Position numbers and translations under genes: made by a program. The notes under the pieces were generated by a model. The model searched no databases, had not been told where the DNA came from, and saw only the letters and a list, made by a program, of their open reading frames with translations. From Candidatus Binatota bacterium (GTDB taxonomy: Bacteria > Desulfobacterota > Binatia > Bin18), in the NCBI GenBank assembly GCA_011523315.1, contig WTHE01000330.1:1-13315 (forward strand): a stretch of DNA of 13,315 nucleotides, in the 5' to 3' direction. Below, one piece after another: positions 1-6,468 of the stretch (its first letter is position 1; each line of letters starts with the position of its first letter).

Positions 1-123
1 GCCGCTGTGAGACTCAAGTCTCGCAGGTGGAATGTTCTTCCGCTTCGCCGGATATTTGATCGAGGTGACGCCTTGGCCGTTCGCTGCTCTGTCCGTCGTT
101 TTTGCTTTTTTTCTACGCGGCAT
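1..123 (-). CDS. Partial CDS: N-terminus of a probable site-specific DNA methyltransferase
   Basis: An open minus-strand frame starts at ATG 123-121 and runs off the left edge after 41 codons. The N-terminus is lysine/arginine-rich (MPRRKKAKTTDR), followed by VTSIKYPAKRKNIPPARLE at about residues 19-37. From memory, a 'K-R-x-N-I-P-P-x-x-L-E' signature after a basic low-complexity leader is typical of the start of a group of type III-like (Mod) adenine-specific DNA methyltransferases. The catalytic motifs (DPPY, FxGxG) would lie outside the window. It sits 36 nt after the stop of the small membrane protein in the same direction, so it may be co-transcribed with it. No strong Shine-Dalgarno is visible; GTG 141-139 is an in-frame alternative start. 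The call rests on a short motif and could be wrong. Confidence 0.45.
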   Translation of the reverse strand, partial: MPRRKKAKTTDRAANGQGVTSIKYPAKRKNIPPARLESHSG

Positions 124-159
124 ATCCAGGGGTCGCCTCACGCTATGATCTTCACGGCC

Positions 160-357
160 TCACCGTCCGTTGTCTCGTCCCGATTTAGGAGCCCGCCAGT
201 GCGCCAGCCAGCCCAGCCCAAGCAGGACCAGCCCGGCCAGTATTACACCCATTCCGACCGACTGGTAAGAGGTGTCCAGCATGATGCCCGCACCCAACAT
301 GATGGCCAGACTGCCCACGAAACGTCCGGCTTGACCCGGGGGATGAGACGTGTTCAT
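160..357 (-). CDS. Small two-helix inner-membrane protein, unknown function
   Basis: A 65-residue protein with two predicted membrane segments: about residues 13-30 (VGSLAIMLGAGIML region) and 35-53 (GMGVILAGLVLLGLGWL). The tail after them is short and charged (RAPKSGRDNGR). I do not recognise a family. Its ATG (357-355) overlaps the TGA of the CDP-alcohol phosphatidyltransferase gene (356-354) in an ATGA arrangement, which usually means translational coupling and supports this as a real gene. A role beside a lipid-synthesising membrane enzyme is only inference from position. The overlapping frame covering 185-370 on the same strand has no such coupling and looks like a shadow. Confidence 0.55.
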   Translation of the reverse strand: MNTSHPPGQAGRFVGSLAIMLGAGIMLDTSYQSVGMGVILAGLVLLGLGWLAHWRAPKSGRDNGR

Positions 358-1166
358 CGTCGGTCCTCATCCCGCAGGGCTGACGAGACGCTCCGCGCCC
401 GGGACACGGCGGTCAGATTGGTTGACACGGCCATGAAGATCAGGCTGGCGATCAAGACGACGTGAGAAGAGGAACACCACAGGTGGTTTGCCGCCACACT
501 CAGAAAAGACGACAGGCTGAGCAGAACGTAGCGCTCCCCCCGCTGCATCAGCCCTCCGCCGCATTCCACCCCCAGACCCTCTGCCCGAGCGCGGGTGTAG
601 CTGACCATGAGCGAACCGAACAGCCCGAACGCCACGACAAAGACCATCCAGGCCGTCCCGAAAAAAATGCCCAGCCCGACAAAGGTCACACACTCGGCAT
701 ACCGATCACTGACCGAATCCAGAAACGCGCCCCGCCGCGAAACCCGGCCGGTTCGCCGGGCCAGACTGCCGTCGAGCAGGTCGAGAATACCGCTGACCAG
801 CACACACCAGCCACCGATAAAGATCGCACCCCACGCATAGGCCAGCCCGGCCAGCGCGCTGAAACCGAGCTGGCTGTAGGTCAGCGCCAGGGGAGACAGC
901 CCCAGGCGCTCCAGTCCGGGTTCAAGCGCGGCCAACTCCGCCCGCATCCAGCCGACAATGGTCTCTCGTCGTGACTCGGAGGCTGGGGCGGACCGGCGCA
1001 GAAATCCGTGCATGCTGAGGGCGACGGCGCAGACCACATAGCTGACAATGGCCAGCCCGAGCCAAGGCTGACAGCTGACGGGAGGGGGGAGCATAGGCAG
1101 AACGTCGGGCGGAGCCTGTCGTGTCCCGCGGCCGGAGGCTTTTTCCGCAGCCAGAACACTAAGCAC
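354..1166 (-). CDS. CDP-alcohol phosphatidyltransferase family membrane enzyme
   Basis: This enzyme should transfer a phosphatidyl (or related) group from a CDP-activated lipid to an alcohol in the cytoplasmic membrane, with divalent metal. The full family signature D-x2-DG-x2-AR-x8-G-x3-D-x3-D is present: D129, D132-G133, A136-R137, G146, D150, D154. Several hydrophobic segments flank it (about residues 36-52, 100-124, 158-185, 210-225, 235-250), as expected for a six-helix family member. The alcohol acceptor cannot be read from the sequence; inositol phosphate, glycerol phosphate and others are possible. The longest frame opens with GTG at 1166-1164, next to a weak AGGGG; ATG codons at residues 25 and 52 are alternatives with no better ribosome site. 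If residue 52 is used, the first hydrophobic segment is lost. It leads a leftward cluster with the small membrane protein and the partial methyltransferase. Confidence 0.88.
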   Translation of the reverse strand: MLSVLAAEKASGRGTRQAPPDVLPMLPPPVSCQPWLGLAIVSYVVCAVALSMHGFLRRSAPASESRRETIVGWMRAELAALEPGLERLGLSPLALTYSQLGFSALAGLAYAWGAIFIGGWCVLVSGILDLLDGSLARRTGRVSRRGAFLDSVSDRYAECVTFVGLGIFFGTAWMVFVVAFGLFGSLMVSYTRARAEGLGVECGGGLMQRGERYVLLSLSSFLSVAANHLWCSSSHVVLIASLIFMAVSTNLTAVSRARSVSSALRDEDRR

Positions 1167-1215
1167 ACCCCTACGCTCAAGTAAACAGCGGGTGGTGTTC
1201 CTTGGAGCATGGTAT

Positions 1216-1244
1216 TTGACGGAGGTGCTACAGGCTGGTACGGC
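1216..1244 (+). promoter_or_regulatory. Weak candidate sigma70 promoter for the GIY-YIG gene
   Basis: TTGACG (1216-1221) and TACGGC (1239-1244) are separated by 17 nt in the 140-bp divergent gap, upstream of the nuclease start at 1307. The -35 is good and the -10 poor, so this is only a candidate. I saw no convincing promoter for the leftward genes in the same gap. Confidence 0.22.
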
Positions 1245-1306
1245 TTTCTTGTTGCGAATAGTCTGTGGACACTCCGGCGGGAGAGTTTTGGTAGGAGAGC
1301 AGGGTC

Positions 1307-2164
1307 ATGCATGATCGATTGGGATTTTCGGTAAGAATTTTCGTTCCCTTTGGCGAGCCGGAAGGCCTGCGTGTGATCGAGAAGTCGGGCTGGACAGGAC
1401 AGGGCCTTGTCTTTCCCCGTTCGCGCCTCGCGGACGTTCGCCGTCGGGAAGACCTCGGGCGCAATGGCGTGTATGTGCTCTGGGGGCCCGGCGACTCAGA
1501 ACAACTGCCGAGCGTCTACGTAGGTGAGGGCGACGTAGACGCTCGGCTGGTCCAGCACGCAAAAGCCAAGGATTTCTGGACTCACGGAGTAGCCTTCACC
1601 AGTAAAGACCAGAGTCTGAATAAGGCACATATCCAGTATCTCGAAGCACGCCTGGTGGAACTTGCGGCCGAGGCCAAGCGCTGCGAGCTGGACAATGCAA
1701 GTATCCCCCAGAAGCCGGCACTCTCGGAGGCGGATAGAGCCGACGCGGAGTTGTACCTGACTGACATGTTGCTGTGTCTGCCGGTTGTCGGCGTGCGTTT
1801 TTTTGAAAAACCGCAGGACCCGGCGGGCAAGAGTCACGAGTTCTCTCTGACCGGCAAAGGGGTACGAGCCCGCGGGTATGAAGGGGCAAACGATTTCGTC
1901 GTTCGCGCCGGTTCACAAGCGGTCAAGGAAGAGGTGGCTTCGCTCCGTCCGTCCCTCTCTGAGTTGCGTAAGGCTCTCTTGGCCCGGAATATTCTGAAGG
2001 AGACGAGCACCGCCTACCAGTTCGACCAAGACTACGGTTTCCCCTCGCCTTCCACCGCCGCCTCCATCCTCTTGGGAAGGCCTGCTAATGGGCGTCTTGA
2101 GTGGAAGGATGCCGAGGGGCGGTCGTTGAAGGAAATCCAGGAAGCGGTGGTGGAGGCGAGGTGA
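1307..2164 (+). CDS. GIY-YIG nuclease family protein with C-terminal DUF4357 region
   Basis: A 285-residue predicted metal-dependent endonuclease. The GIY-YIG core appears as G54-V-Y56 and V70-Y71-V-G73, followed by R80, H84, E113 (in HIQYLEARL) and N130. The whole usual catalytic set is therefore present and the enzyme is probably active. The phrase K-D-F-W...F-T-S-K-D-Q-S-L-N-K-A-H at about 88-108 is characteristic of this subgroup. Residues about 185-285 match the DUF4357 type: a G-Y-E...F-V-V-R-A-G-S stretch, then F245-P-S-P-S followed by AASILLGRPANG and EWKDAEGRSL. AGGAG at 1293-1297, 9 nt before ATG 1307, supports the start. It stands alone, divergent from the leftward lipid/methyltransferase cluster. 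The substrate is unknown; nucleases of this build occur as lone accessory genes and near restriction or mobile loci, so a defence or DNA-processing role is inference. Confidence 0.85.
   Translation: MHDRLGFSVRIFVPFGEPEGLRVIEKSGWTGQGLVFPRSRLADVRRREDLGRNGVYVLWGPGDSEQLPSVYVGEGDVDARLVQHAKAKDFWTHGVAFTSKDQSLNKAHIQYLEARLVELAAEAKRCELDNASIPQKPALSEADRADAELYLTDMLLCLPVVGVRFFEKPQDPAGKSHEFSLTGKGVRARGYEGANDFVVRAGSQAVKEEVASLRPSLSELRKALLARNILKETSTAYQFDQDYGFPSPSTAASILLGRPANGRLEWKDAEGRSLKEIQEAVVEAR
1507..1547. repeat. Perfect 15-bp inverted repeat with 11-nt loop inside the GIY-YIG gene
   Basis: GCCGAGCGTCTACGT (1507-1521) is repeated as its exact reverse complement ACGTAGACGCTCGGC (1533-1547) around an 11-nt centre. 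The left arm encodes P68-S-V-Y-V, including catalytic Y71; the right arm encodes D76-V-D-A-R, including catalytic R80. It can fold as a very stable mRNA hairpin or a DNA cruciform. Confidence 0.9.
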
Positions 2165-2364
2165 GGGGTGTCATTGCGTCCACGCCGTCGCTCTCTTCCG
2201 CACCGAGGCGTCTCTCCCCAGACGGCCCATGAGGCTGATGCCGTCCTCGCCCCGCGCTGCTCTCTGCTGAGTGGACGGTTCGCAGCCTGCCGGTTCTTGT
2301 GAGCCGCCGCGCAATCTCGAAAATCCGGCATGCGTCCCGCCGGTCGCGCTCGCCTGCGCTCTCC
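2165..2364. other. Non-coding stretch after the GIY-YIG gene
   Basis: The 200 bp between the nuclease stop and the downstream promoter contain no frame that resembles a known protein. Two short overlapping stems can form: CGTCT/AGACG (2209-2213 with 2220-2224) and GACGGC/GCCGTC (2221-2226 with 2240-2245). They are mutually exclusive and neither is followed by a T tract, so neither is a standard terminator. Otherwise I see nothing definable. Confidence 0.5.
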
Positions 2365-2392
2365 TTGACCTTTTCCCCCCCTTTGGCATTAT
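2365..2392 (+). promoter_or_regulatory. Candidate sigma70-type promoter for the polyprenyl synthase operon
   Basis: TTGACC (2365-2370) and CATTAT (2387-2392) with a 16-nt spacer containing a C run. Transcription would start near 2400, giving a leader of about 37 nt before the TTG at 2437. This is the best promoter-like site ahead of the nine-gene rightward run. Confidence 0.5.
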
Positions 2393-2436
2393 GAGGGCCA
2401 CCCTGGGGAGTTTTTTCTTCGGGAGCGCTGCCTGTT

Positions 2437-3447
2437 TTGAGTACACATGTGTCTATAAAACCATCCCCTTCTTCCGACCCCCAGTTCGATTCCCGACTTG
2501 CTCCGCACGCCCTGGTCGGGGAAGAATTAGCGCAGGTTGAACAGCGCCTGGCCACACTCCTGGATTCTCGGGAACCCCTGCTGAGCGAGATTGGGCATTA
2601 CTTGATTGACGCGGGCGGAAAGCGAGCGCGGCCAGGGGTGGCTCTGCTGGTTTTTCGTGCCTGTGGGGGGAAAGACCCGCACGACATTGTCGATATCGCC
2701 ACCGCTCTGGAACTCATTCATTCGGCCTCGCTGCTCCACGATGACATCATCGATGGGGGAGGGGTGCGCCGGGGCAAGGCGTCTGCGCTGGAGCGCTTCG
2801 GCCTGTCAGATACTCTGGTGGCCGGAGACTTTTTGTTTGGACGGGCGTTTGCCCTGTGCGGACGTTTTGAGGAACGGGTCATTGCCTGGGCGACTGAGGC
2901 GTGTATCAGCCTGACTGAGGGTGAGGTCATGCAGGGCCGGTTTCGCCGTAATCCGGCGGTGACGGCTGAGGATTACCTGGAAATCATCTCGCGCAAGACC
3001 GCCTCTCTATTTTCCCAGGGTGCCCGGCTGGGCGCCTATCTGGCCGGAGCCCCGACCGATGTGGTCGAGCGTCTGGCCTCGTGCGGCTACTGTGTCGGGA
3101 TGGCGTTTCAGATTGTGGATGACCTGCTCGATGTTGAGGGGGACGGAGAGCTGACCGGGAAGCCGGTCGGCGTCGATCTCAAAGAGGGCAACCCGTCCTT
3201 GCCCGTGGTGCTGGCCCTCGAAGCCAACGCCGAGGTCAAACGGGTTTTTCAAAACGCCCGGGCCACGCATCAGGAGGTCGCCGCCGCCCTCCAGCAGATC
3301 CGGCTGTCCGGGGTATTGGCCGAGGTCAAACTCCAGGCGCGGACCTACGGTCAGCAGGCGCTGGCATCGTTGGCCGACTTGCAGGCCTCGGCCTATGTGG
3401 ACAGCCTGCGGTGTTTCATTCGTCAGCTGGTTGATCGGACCGCCTAG
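2437..3447 (+). CDS. Polyprenyl diphosphate synthase (trans, long-chain, IspB-like)
   Basis: It condenses isopentenyl diphosphate onto an allylic diphosphate to build a long all-trans prenyl chain, probably the side chain of the respiratory quinone. The family landmarks are all present: GGKRARP at 60-66, the first Asp-rich motif D102-D103-I-I-D106 followed by the RRGK basic stretch, and the second Asp-rich motif D228-D229-L-L-D232. The residue five before the first motif is alanine (A97), the small residue typical of long-chain rather than farnesyl or geranylgeranyl synthases. Length (336 aa) is normal. The start is taken as TTG 2437, 11 nt after GGGAG (2421-2425); GTG 2449 is in frame but badly placed for that site. 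The gene is preceded by a promoter-like site and followed after 14 nt by the uracil-DNA glycosylase gene. Exact chain length cannot be read. Confidence 0.9.
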   Translation: MSTHVSIKPSPSSDPQFDSRLAPHALVGEELAQVEQRLATLLDSREPLLSEIGHYLIDAGGKRARPGVALLVFRACGGKDPHDIVDIATALELIHSASLLHDDIIDGGGVRRGKASALERFGLSDTLVAGDFLFGRAFALCGRFEERVIAWATEACISLTEGEVMQGRFRRNPAVTAEDYLEIISRKTASLFSQGARLGAYLAGAPTDVVERLASCGYCVGMAFQIVDDLLDVEGDGELTGKPVGVDLKEGNPSLPVVLALEANAEVKRVFQNARATHQEVAAALQQIRLSGVLAEVKLQARTYGQQALASLADLQASAYVDSLRCFIRQLVDRTA

Positions 3448-3461
3448 GGGCGAGCGAGACC

Positions 3462-4226
3462 ATGACTGCCGATGCCGCTCGTACCGAGCTTCGTTCCATC
3501 GCCGATTCCTTGCAGCACTACGTCGAGATCCTCAAAGAGGGCGGGCTGGGCGGCCTGCCGCGCACGCTCCACATGTCCAGTCCCCAAGCCCATCCTCAGG
3601 CTCGACCCCAGCCCCCGAGCCCAGCCGAAGACAGGCCCATCGCGTCGCCAGCCGATATTGACGGGCAGGCGCTCGACAGTCTTGCCGCGCTGCGGGACGC
3701 GATAGGTGACTGCCGACGCTGTAAGCTGTGTGAGCACCGGACCCAGATCGTTTTTGGCGTCGGCGACCCGCACGCCGAACTCGTCTTCATTGGCGAGGGG
3801 CCGGGCGCCGACGAGGATCTCAGAGGCGAGCCGTTTGTCGGTCGGGCCGGACAGCTGCTGACCGAGATTATCACCAAGGGCATGAAGATGCGCCGTGAGG
3901 AGGTCTACATCGCCAATGTGGTCAAATGCCGGCCGCCTCACAACCGGAACCCCGAGACGGATGAAATTGCCGCCTGCGAGCCGTTTTTGCGCAAGCAGAT
4001 CGAGCTGATTCAGCCGCGTATCATTGTCGCCCTGGGAGCGTTTGCCGCCCAGACCTTGCTCCAGACCAAAACCCCGATTTCACGACTGCGCGGAGTGTGG
4101 CACACTTACCAGGACACTAAACTCATGCCCACCCTGCATCCGGCCTATCTGCTGCGTAACCCCCGGGATAAGCGTCTGGTGTGGCAGGACATCAAGGCCG
4201 TGCTGCGGGAGATGGGACGACTCTGA
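3462..4226 (+). CDS. Uracil-DNA glycosylase, family 4 (Fe-S, UdgA type)
   Basis: It removes uracil from DNA as the first step of base-excision repair. The glycosylase domain spans about residues 78-254. Motif A is G111-E-G-P-G-A-D-E-D, followed by GEPFVGRAGQLL; the C-terminal motif is H226-P-A-Y-L-L-R-N-P. Four cysteines placed as in family 4 enzymes (C84, C87, C156, C172) should hold the 4Fe-4S cluster; C90 is an additional cysteine. The first ~75 residues are a poorly conserved, Pro/Ala-rich extension (about residues 40-65), absent from the shortest family members but often seen in longer proteobacterial versions. ATG 3462 lies 14 nt after the polyprenyl synthase stop, with AGGGGCGAG between, so the two are probably co-transcribed. 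There is no functional link to prenyl synthesis beyond sharing the operon. Confidence 0.92.
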   Translation: MTADAARTELRSIADSLQHYVEILKEGGLGGLPRTLHMSSPQAHPQARPQPPSPAEDRPIASPADIDGQALDSLAALRDAIGDCRRCKLCEHRTQIVFGVGDPHAELVFIGEGPGADEDLRGEPFVGRAGQLLTEIITKGMKMRREEVYIANVVKCRPPHNRNPETDEIAACEPFLRKQIELIQPRIIVALGAFAAQTLLQTKTPISRLRGVWHTYQDTKLMPTLHPAYLLRNPRDKRLVWQDIKAVLREMGRL

Positions 4227-4231
4227 AAAGG

Positions 4232-4272
4232 CAAAAGTCGCGTGACGCGAGGCAACAGGATACGGACTTTTG
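4232..4272 (+). promoter_or_regulatory. Nested stem-loop just upstream of the nfeD ribosome site
   Basis: CAAAAGTC (4232-4239) pairs perfectly with GACTTTTG (4265-4272) across 25 nt. Inside lies a second hairpin CGCG-TGA-CGCG (4239-4249) that shares one base with the outer arm. The outer stem ends two nucleotides before the AAGGA (4275-4279) serving nfeD, so the fold could affect nfeD translation or act as an RNA processing or weak pausing site. There is no T tract after it, so it is not a classical terminator. Confidence 0.4.
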
Positions 4273-4289
4273 GGAAGGACCGCTGAACG

Positions 4290-5681
4290 ATGCCGAAGCA
4301 CACTGCTGGATCGTTGTGTCTCGTCCTGTGCGGTGTCCTGCTGATGAGCTGGGGGAAGGGCGAGACGCGCACAGCCCGAGTCGCCGCTCAAGAGACCGCC
4401 GGGCAGGCCCAGGGCGCGCCGCTGGCCGGCCTGCGTTCGAGCCATATCAGTCTGATCGTCGTTGATGCCACCATTAATCCGGCGGTGGCGGATTTTATCC
4501 GGGAGAGTATTGCGCAGGCCGCGCAGCAGGGGGCGCTGGCGCTGATTGTGCAGCTCGATACGCCCGGCGGCCTGCTGTCGTCGACCAAGACGATTGTCAA
4601 GGATCTGCTGGACGCCCCCCTGCCGGTGATCGTATATGTGGCTCCCGGCGGGTCGGGCGCGATCTCGGCCGGGGTATTCATCACCATGGCCGGGACCATT
4701 GCGGCCATGGCGCCCGGCACGACGATTGGGGCTGCCCACCCGGTCGCCGGGGGCGGGCAGGATATTGAGGGCGACATGCGGGAGAAGGTCGAAAACTTCA
4801 CCGCCTCGTTCAGCGAGTCGATCGCCCGGCGGCGGGGCCGGAATATCGAGTGGGCCGAGCAGGCGGTGCGCGAGAGTGTGGCCATTACCGAGACCGAAGC
4901 GCTGGAAAAACAGGTCATCGACCTGGTGGCCAGCGATGTGCAGGATCTGTTGCGTCAGGTCTCGGGCCGGACGGTCGAGGTCGGCAGTACTGAGCAGACG
5001 CTGAATTTTGCCGCCGCCCGAGGGGCCGGCGGTTCCTTTTATGTCGTCCGTCAGGAAATGCGTCTCAAGCACAAGGTCCTGAACATCCTGGCCCATCCCC
5101 AGATCGCGTATCTGCTGATGATGGCCGGCATCCTGGGCCTGTATCTGGAGTTTTCCAACCCCGGCCTGCTGTTTCCGGGCTTGGTCGGGGCGCTGTGTTT
5201 GATCCTGGCCCTGACCGCATTTCAGGTCTTACCGATCAACTACACCGGCCTGGTGCTGATCTTCCTCGGTCTGGCCCTGTTGGTGACCGAGCTGTTTCTG
5301 CCCAGCTTCGGCATCCTGGGGGTAGGCGGCCTCGTCGCGTTTGTGATGGGCTCGCTGTTTCTGTTCGACTCGCCCGACGCCGAGTTGGCGCCGAACCGAG
5401 GGGTGATTTTTGGCGCAGCCCTCGGTGTCGGGCTGTTCATACTGATTGCCGGCAGCCTGTCGATGCAAGCCTACCGTCGGCGTCCGGTCACTGGAACGGA
5501 AGGCTTGATCGGTGAGCTTGGCGAGGTGCGGGAACGCCTTGCGCCGCGCGGAAAGGTGTGGCTGCACGGCGAGTACTGGAATGCGGAGAGCGACGAGGAC
5601 GACATTGAGGCGGGCCAGACGGTTCGTGTTGTCGATGTCGCCCATATGGTCCTGAAGGTGCACAGAGCCAACTGGGGATAA
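4290..5681 (+). CDS. nfeD: NfeD-family membrane-bound serine protease (long form)
   Basis: A 463-residue, long-form NfeD: an export signal (hydrophobic about 8-21), a ClpP/SppA-like protease domain (about 50-235), four or five membrane helices (about 280-395) and a C-terminal OB-fold NfeD domain (about 405-463). The S-A-G motif carries S126 and an appropriately spaced lysine is K166 (in MREKVEN), matching the Ser/Lys dyad described for the archaeal homologue PH1510. DTPGG (90-94) and MAPGTTIGAAHPV are family hallmarks. The archaeal homologue cleaves the hydrophobic tail of its partner stomatin, and here the next gene encodes a slipin, 13 nt downstream. The role is probably membrane-protein quality control, although the physiological substrate in bacteria is unclear. 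The start ATG 4290 follows AAGGA at 4275-4279. Confidence 0.93.
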   Translation: MPKHTAGSLCLVLCGVLLMSWGKGETRTARVAAQETAGQAQGAPLAGLRSSHISLIVVDATINPAVADFIRESIAQAAQQGALALIVQLDTPGGLLSSTKTIVKDLLDAPLPVIVYVAPGGSGAISAGVFITMAGTIAAMAPGTTIGAAHPVAGGGQDIEGDMREKVENFTASFSESIARRRGRNIEWAEQAVRESVAITETEALEKQVIDLVASDVQDLLRQVSGRTVEVGSTEQTLNFAAARGAGGSFYVVRQEMRLKHKVLNILAHPQIAYLLMMAGILGLYLEFSNPGLLFPGLVGALCLILALTAFQVLPINYTGLVLIFLGLALLVTELFLPSFGILGVGGLVAFVMGSLFLFDSPDAELAPNRGVIFGAALGVGLFILIAGSLSMQAYRRRPVTGTEGLIGELGEVRERLAPRGKVWLHGEYWNAESDEDDIEAGQTVRVVDVAHMVLKVHRANWG

Positions 5682-5694
5682 AGGAGGCGAGGCT

Positions 5695-6468
5695 ATGTTT
5701 GGTTTTGGATCAATGGCGACGTTCTTGCTGATCGCGCTGGTCATTCTGATCAGCGGGATCAAGATCTTGTCCGAGTATGAGCGGGGGGTGATCTTTCGTC
5801 TGGGCCGTCTGGTGCCCTACCGGGGGCCGGGCATCATCTACGTGATTCCCTTCATCGAACGCATGGTCCGGGTCGATATGCGGACGCTGACCCTGGATGT
5901 CCCGTCCCAGGACGTCATTACCCGCGACAACGTGTCGGTCAAGGTCAACGCCGTGCTGTATTTCCGGGTGCTCGACCCCAGCAAGGCCCTGGTCGAAATC
6001 GAGAACTATTTATTTGCCACCTCGCAGCTGGCCCAGACCACGCTGCGCAGCGTGTGCGGTCAGGCCGAGCTGGACGAACTGCTGTCCGAGCGGGATAAGA
6101 TCAATACCGATCTGCAGGAAATCGTGGATACCCAAACCGACCCGTGGGGCATCAAGGTGTCGCTGGTCGAGGTCAAACACATTGACCTGCCCCAGGAGAT
6201 GCAGCGGGCCATAGCTCGCCAGGCCGAGGCCGAGCGCGAACGCCGGGCCAAGGTCATTAACGCCGAGGGCGAATTCCAGGCTGCCCAGCGCCTGGCCGAC
6301 GCATCTGGCATTATCGAGCAGCATCCCATCGCGCTCCAGCTCCGCTATCTCCAGACCTTGTCCGAAGTGGCGACTGAGAACAACTCGACCACGCTGTTCC
6401 CGGTGCCGATCGATCTCCTCCAGCCCTTCCTGGGCAGGGCCGGTGGTGGACAAGATCAAACCGCATAG
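5695..6468 (+). CDS. Slipin (SPFH/band 7, stomatin-like protein)
   Basis: A membrane-anchored scaffold protein of the stomatin/prohibitin group, expected to oligomerise on the membrane and organise or regulate NfeD or other membrane proteins. One N-terminal anchor helix (about 7-25) is followed directly by S-E-Y-E-R-G-V-I-F-R-L-G-R and the band 7 domain, including YRGPGIIYVIPFIE. An Ala/Glu/Arg-rich helix that should form coiled coil runs from about 176 to 208. Length (257 aa) is normal. It has a strong ribosome site, AAGGAGG at 5681-5687 overlapping the last base of the nfeD stop, 7 nt before the ATG. The nfeD-slipin pair is a classic conserved gene couple. The 3' end overlaps the queA start by 26 bp. 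Confidence 0.94.
   Translation: MFGFGSMATFLLIALVILISGIKILSEYERGVIFRLGRLVPYRGPGIIYVIPFIERMVRVDMRTLTLDVPSQDVITRDNVSVKVNAVLYFRVLDPSKALVEIENYLFATSQLAQTTLRSVCGQAELDELLSERDKINTDLQEIVDTQTDPWGIKVSLVEVKHIDLPQEMQRAIARQAEAERERRAKVINAEGEFQAAQRLADASGIIEQHPIALQLRYLQTLSEVATENNSTTLFPVPIDLLQPFLGRAGGGQDQTA

Noticed and set aside
32..148. Short hydrophobic plus-strand frame (38 codons, starts M-F-F-R-F-A-G-Y)
   Set aside because: It is antisense to the better-supported methyltransferase start, has only an AGGTGG placed too close to its ATG, and is too short to judge.
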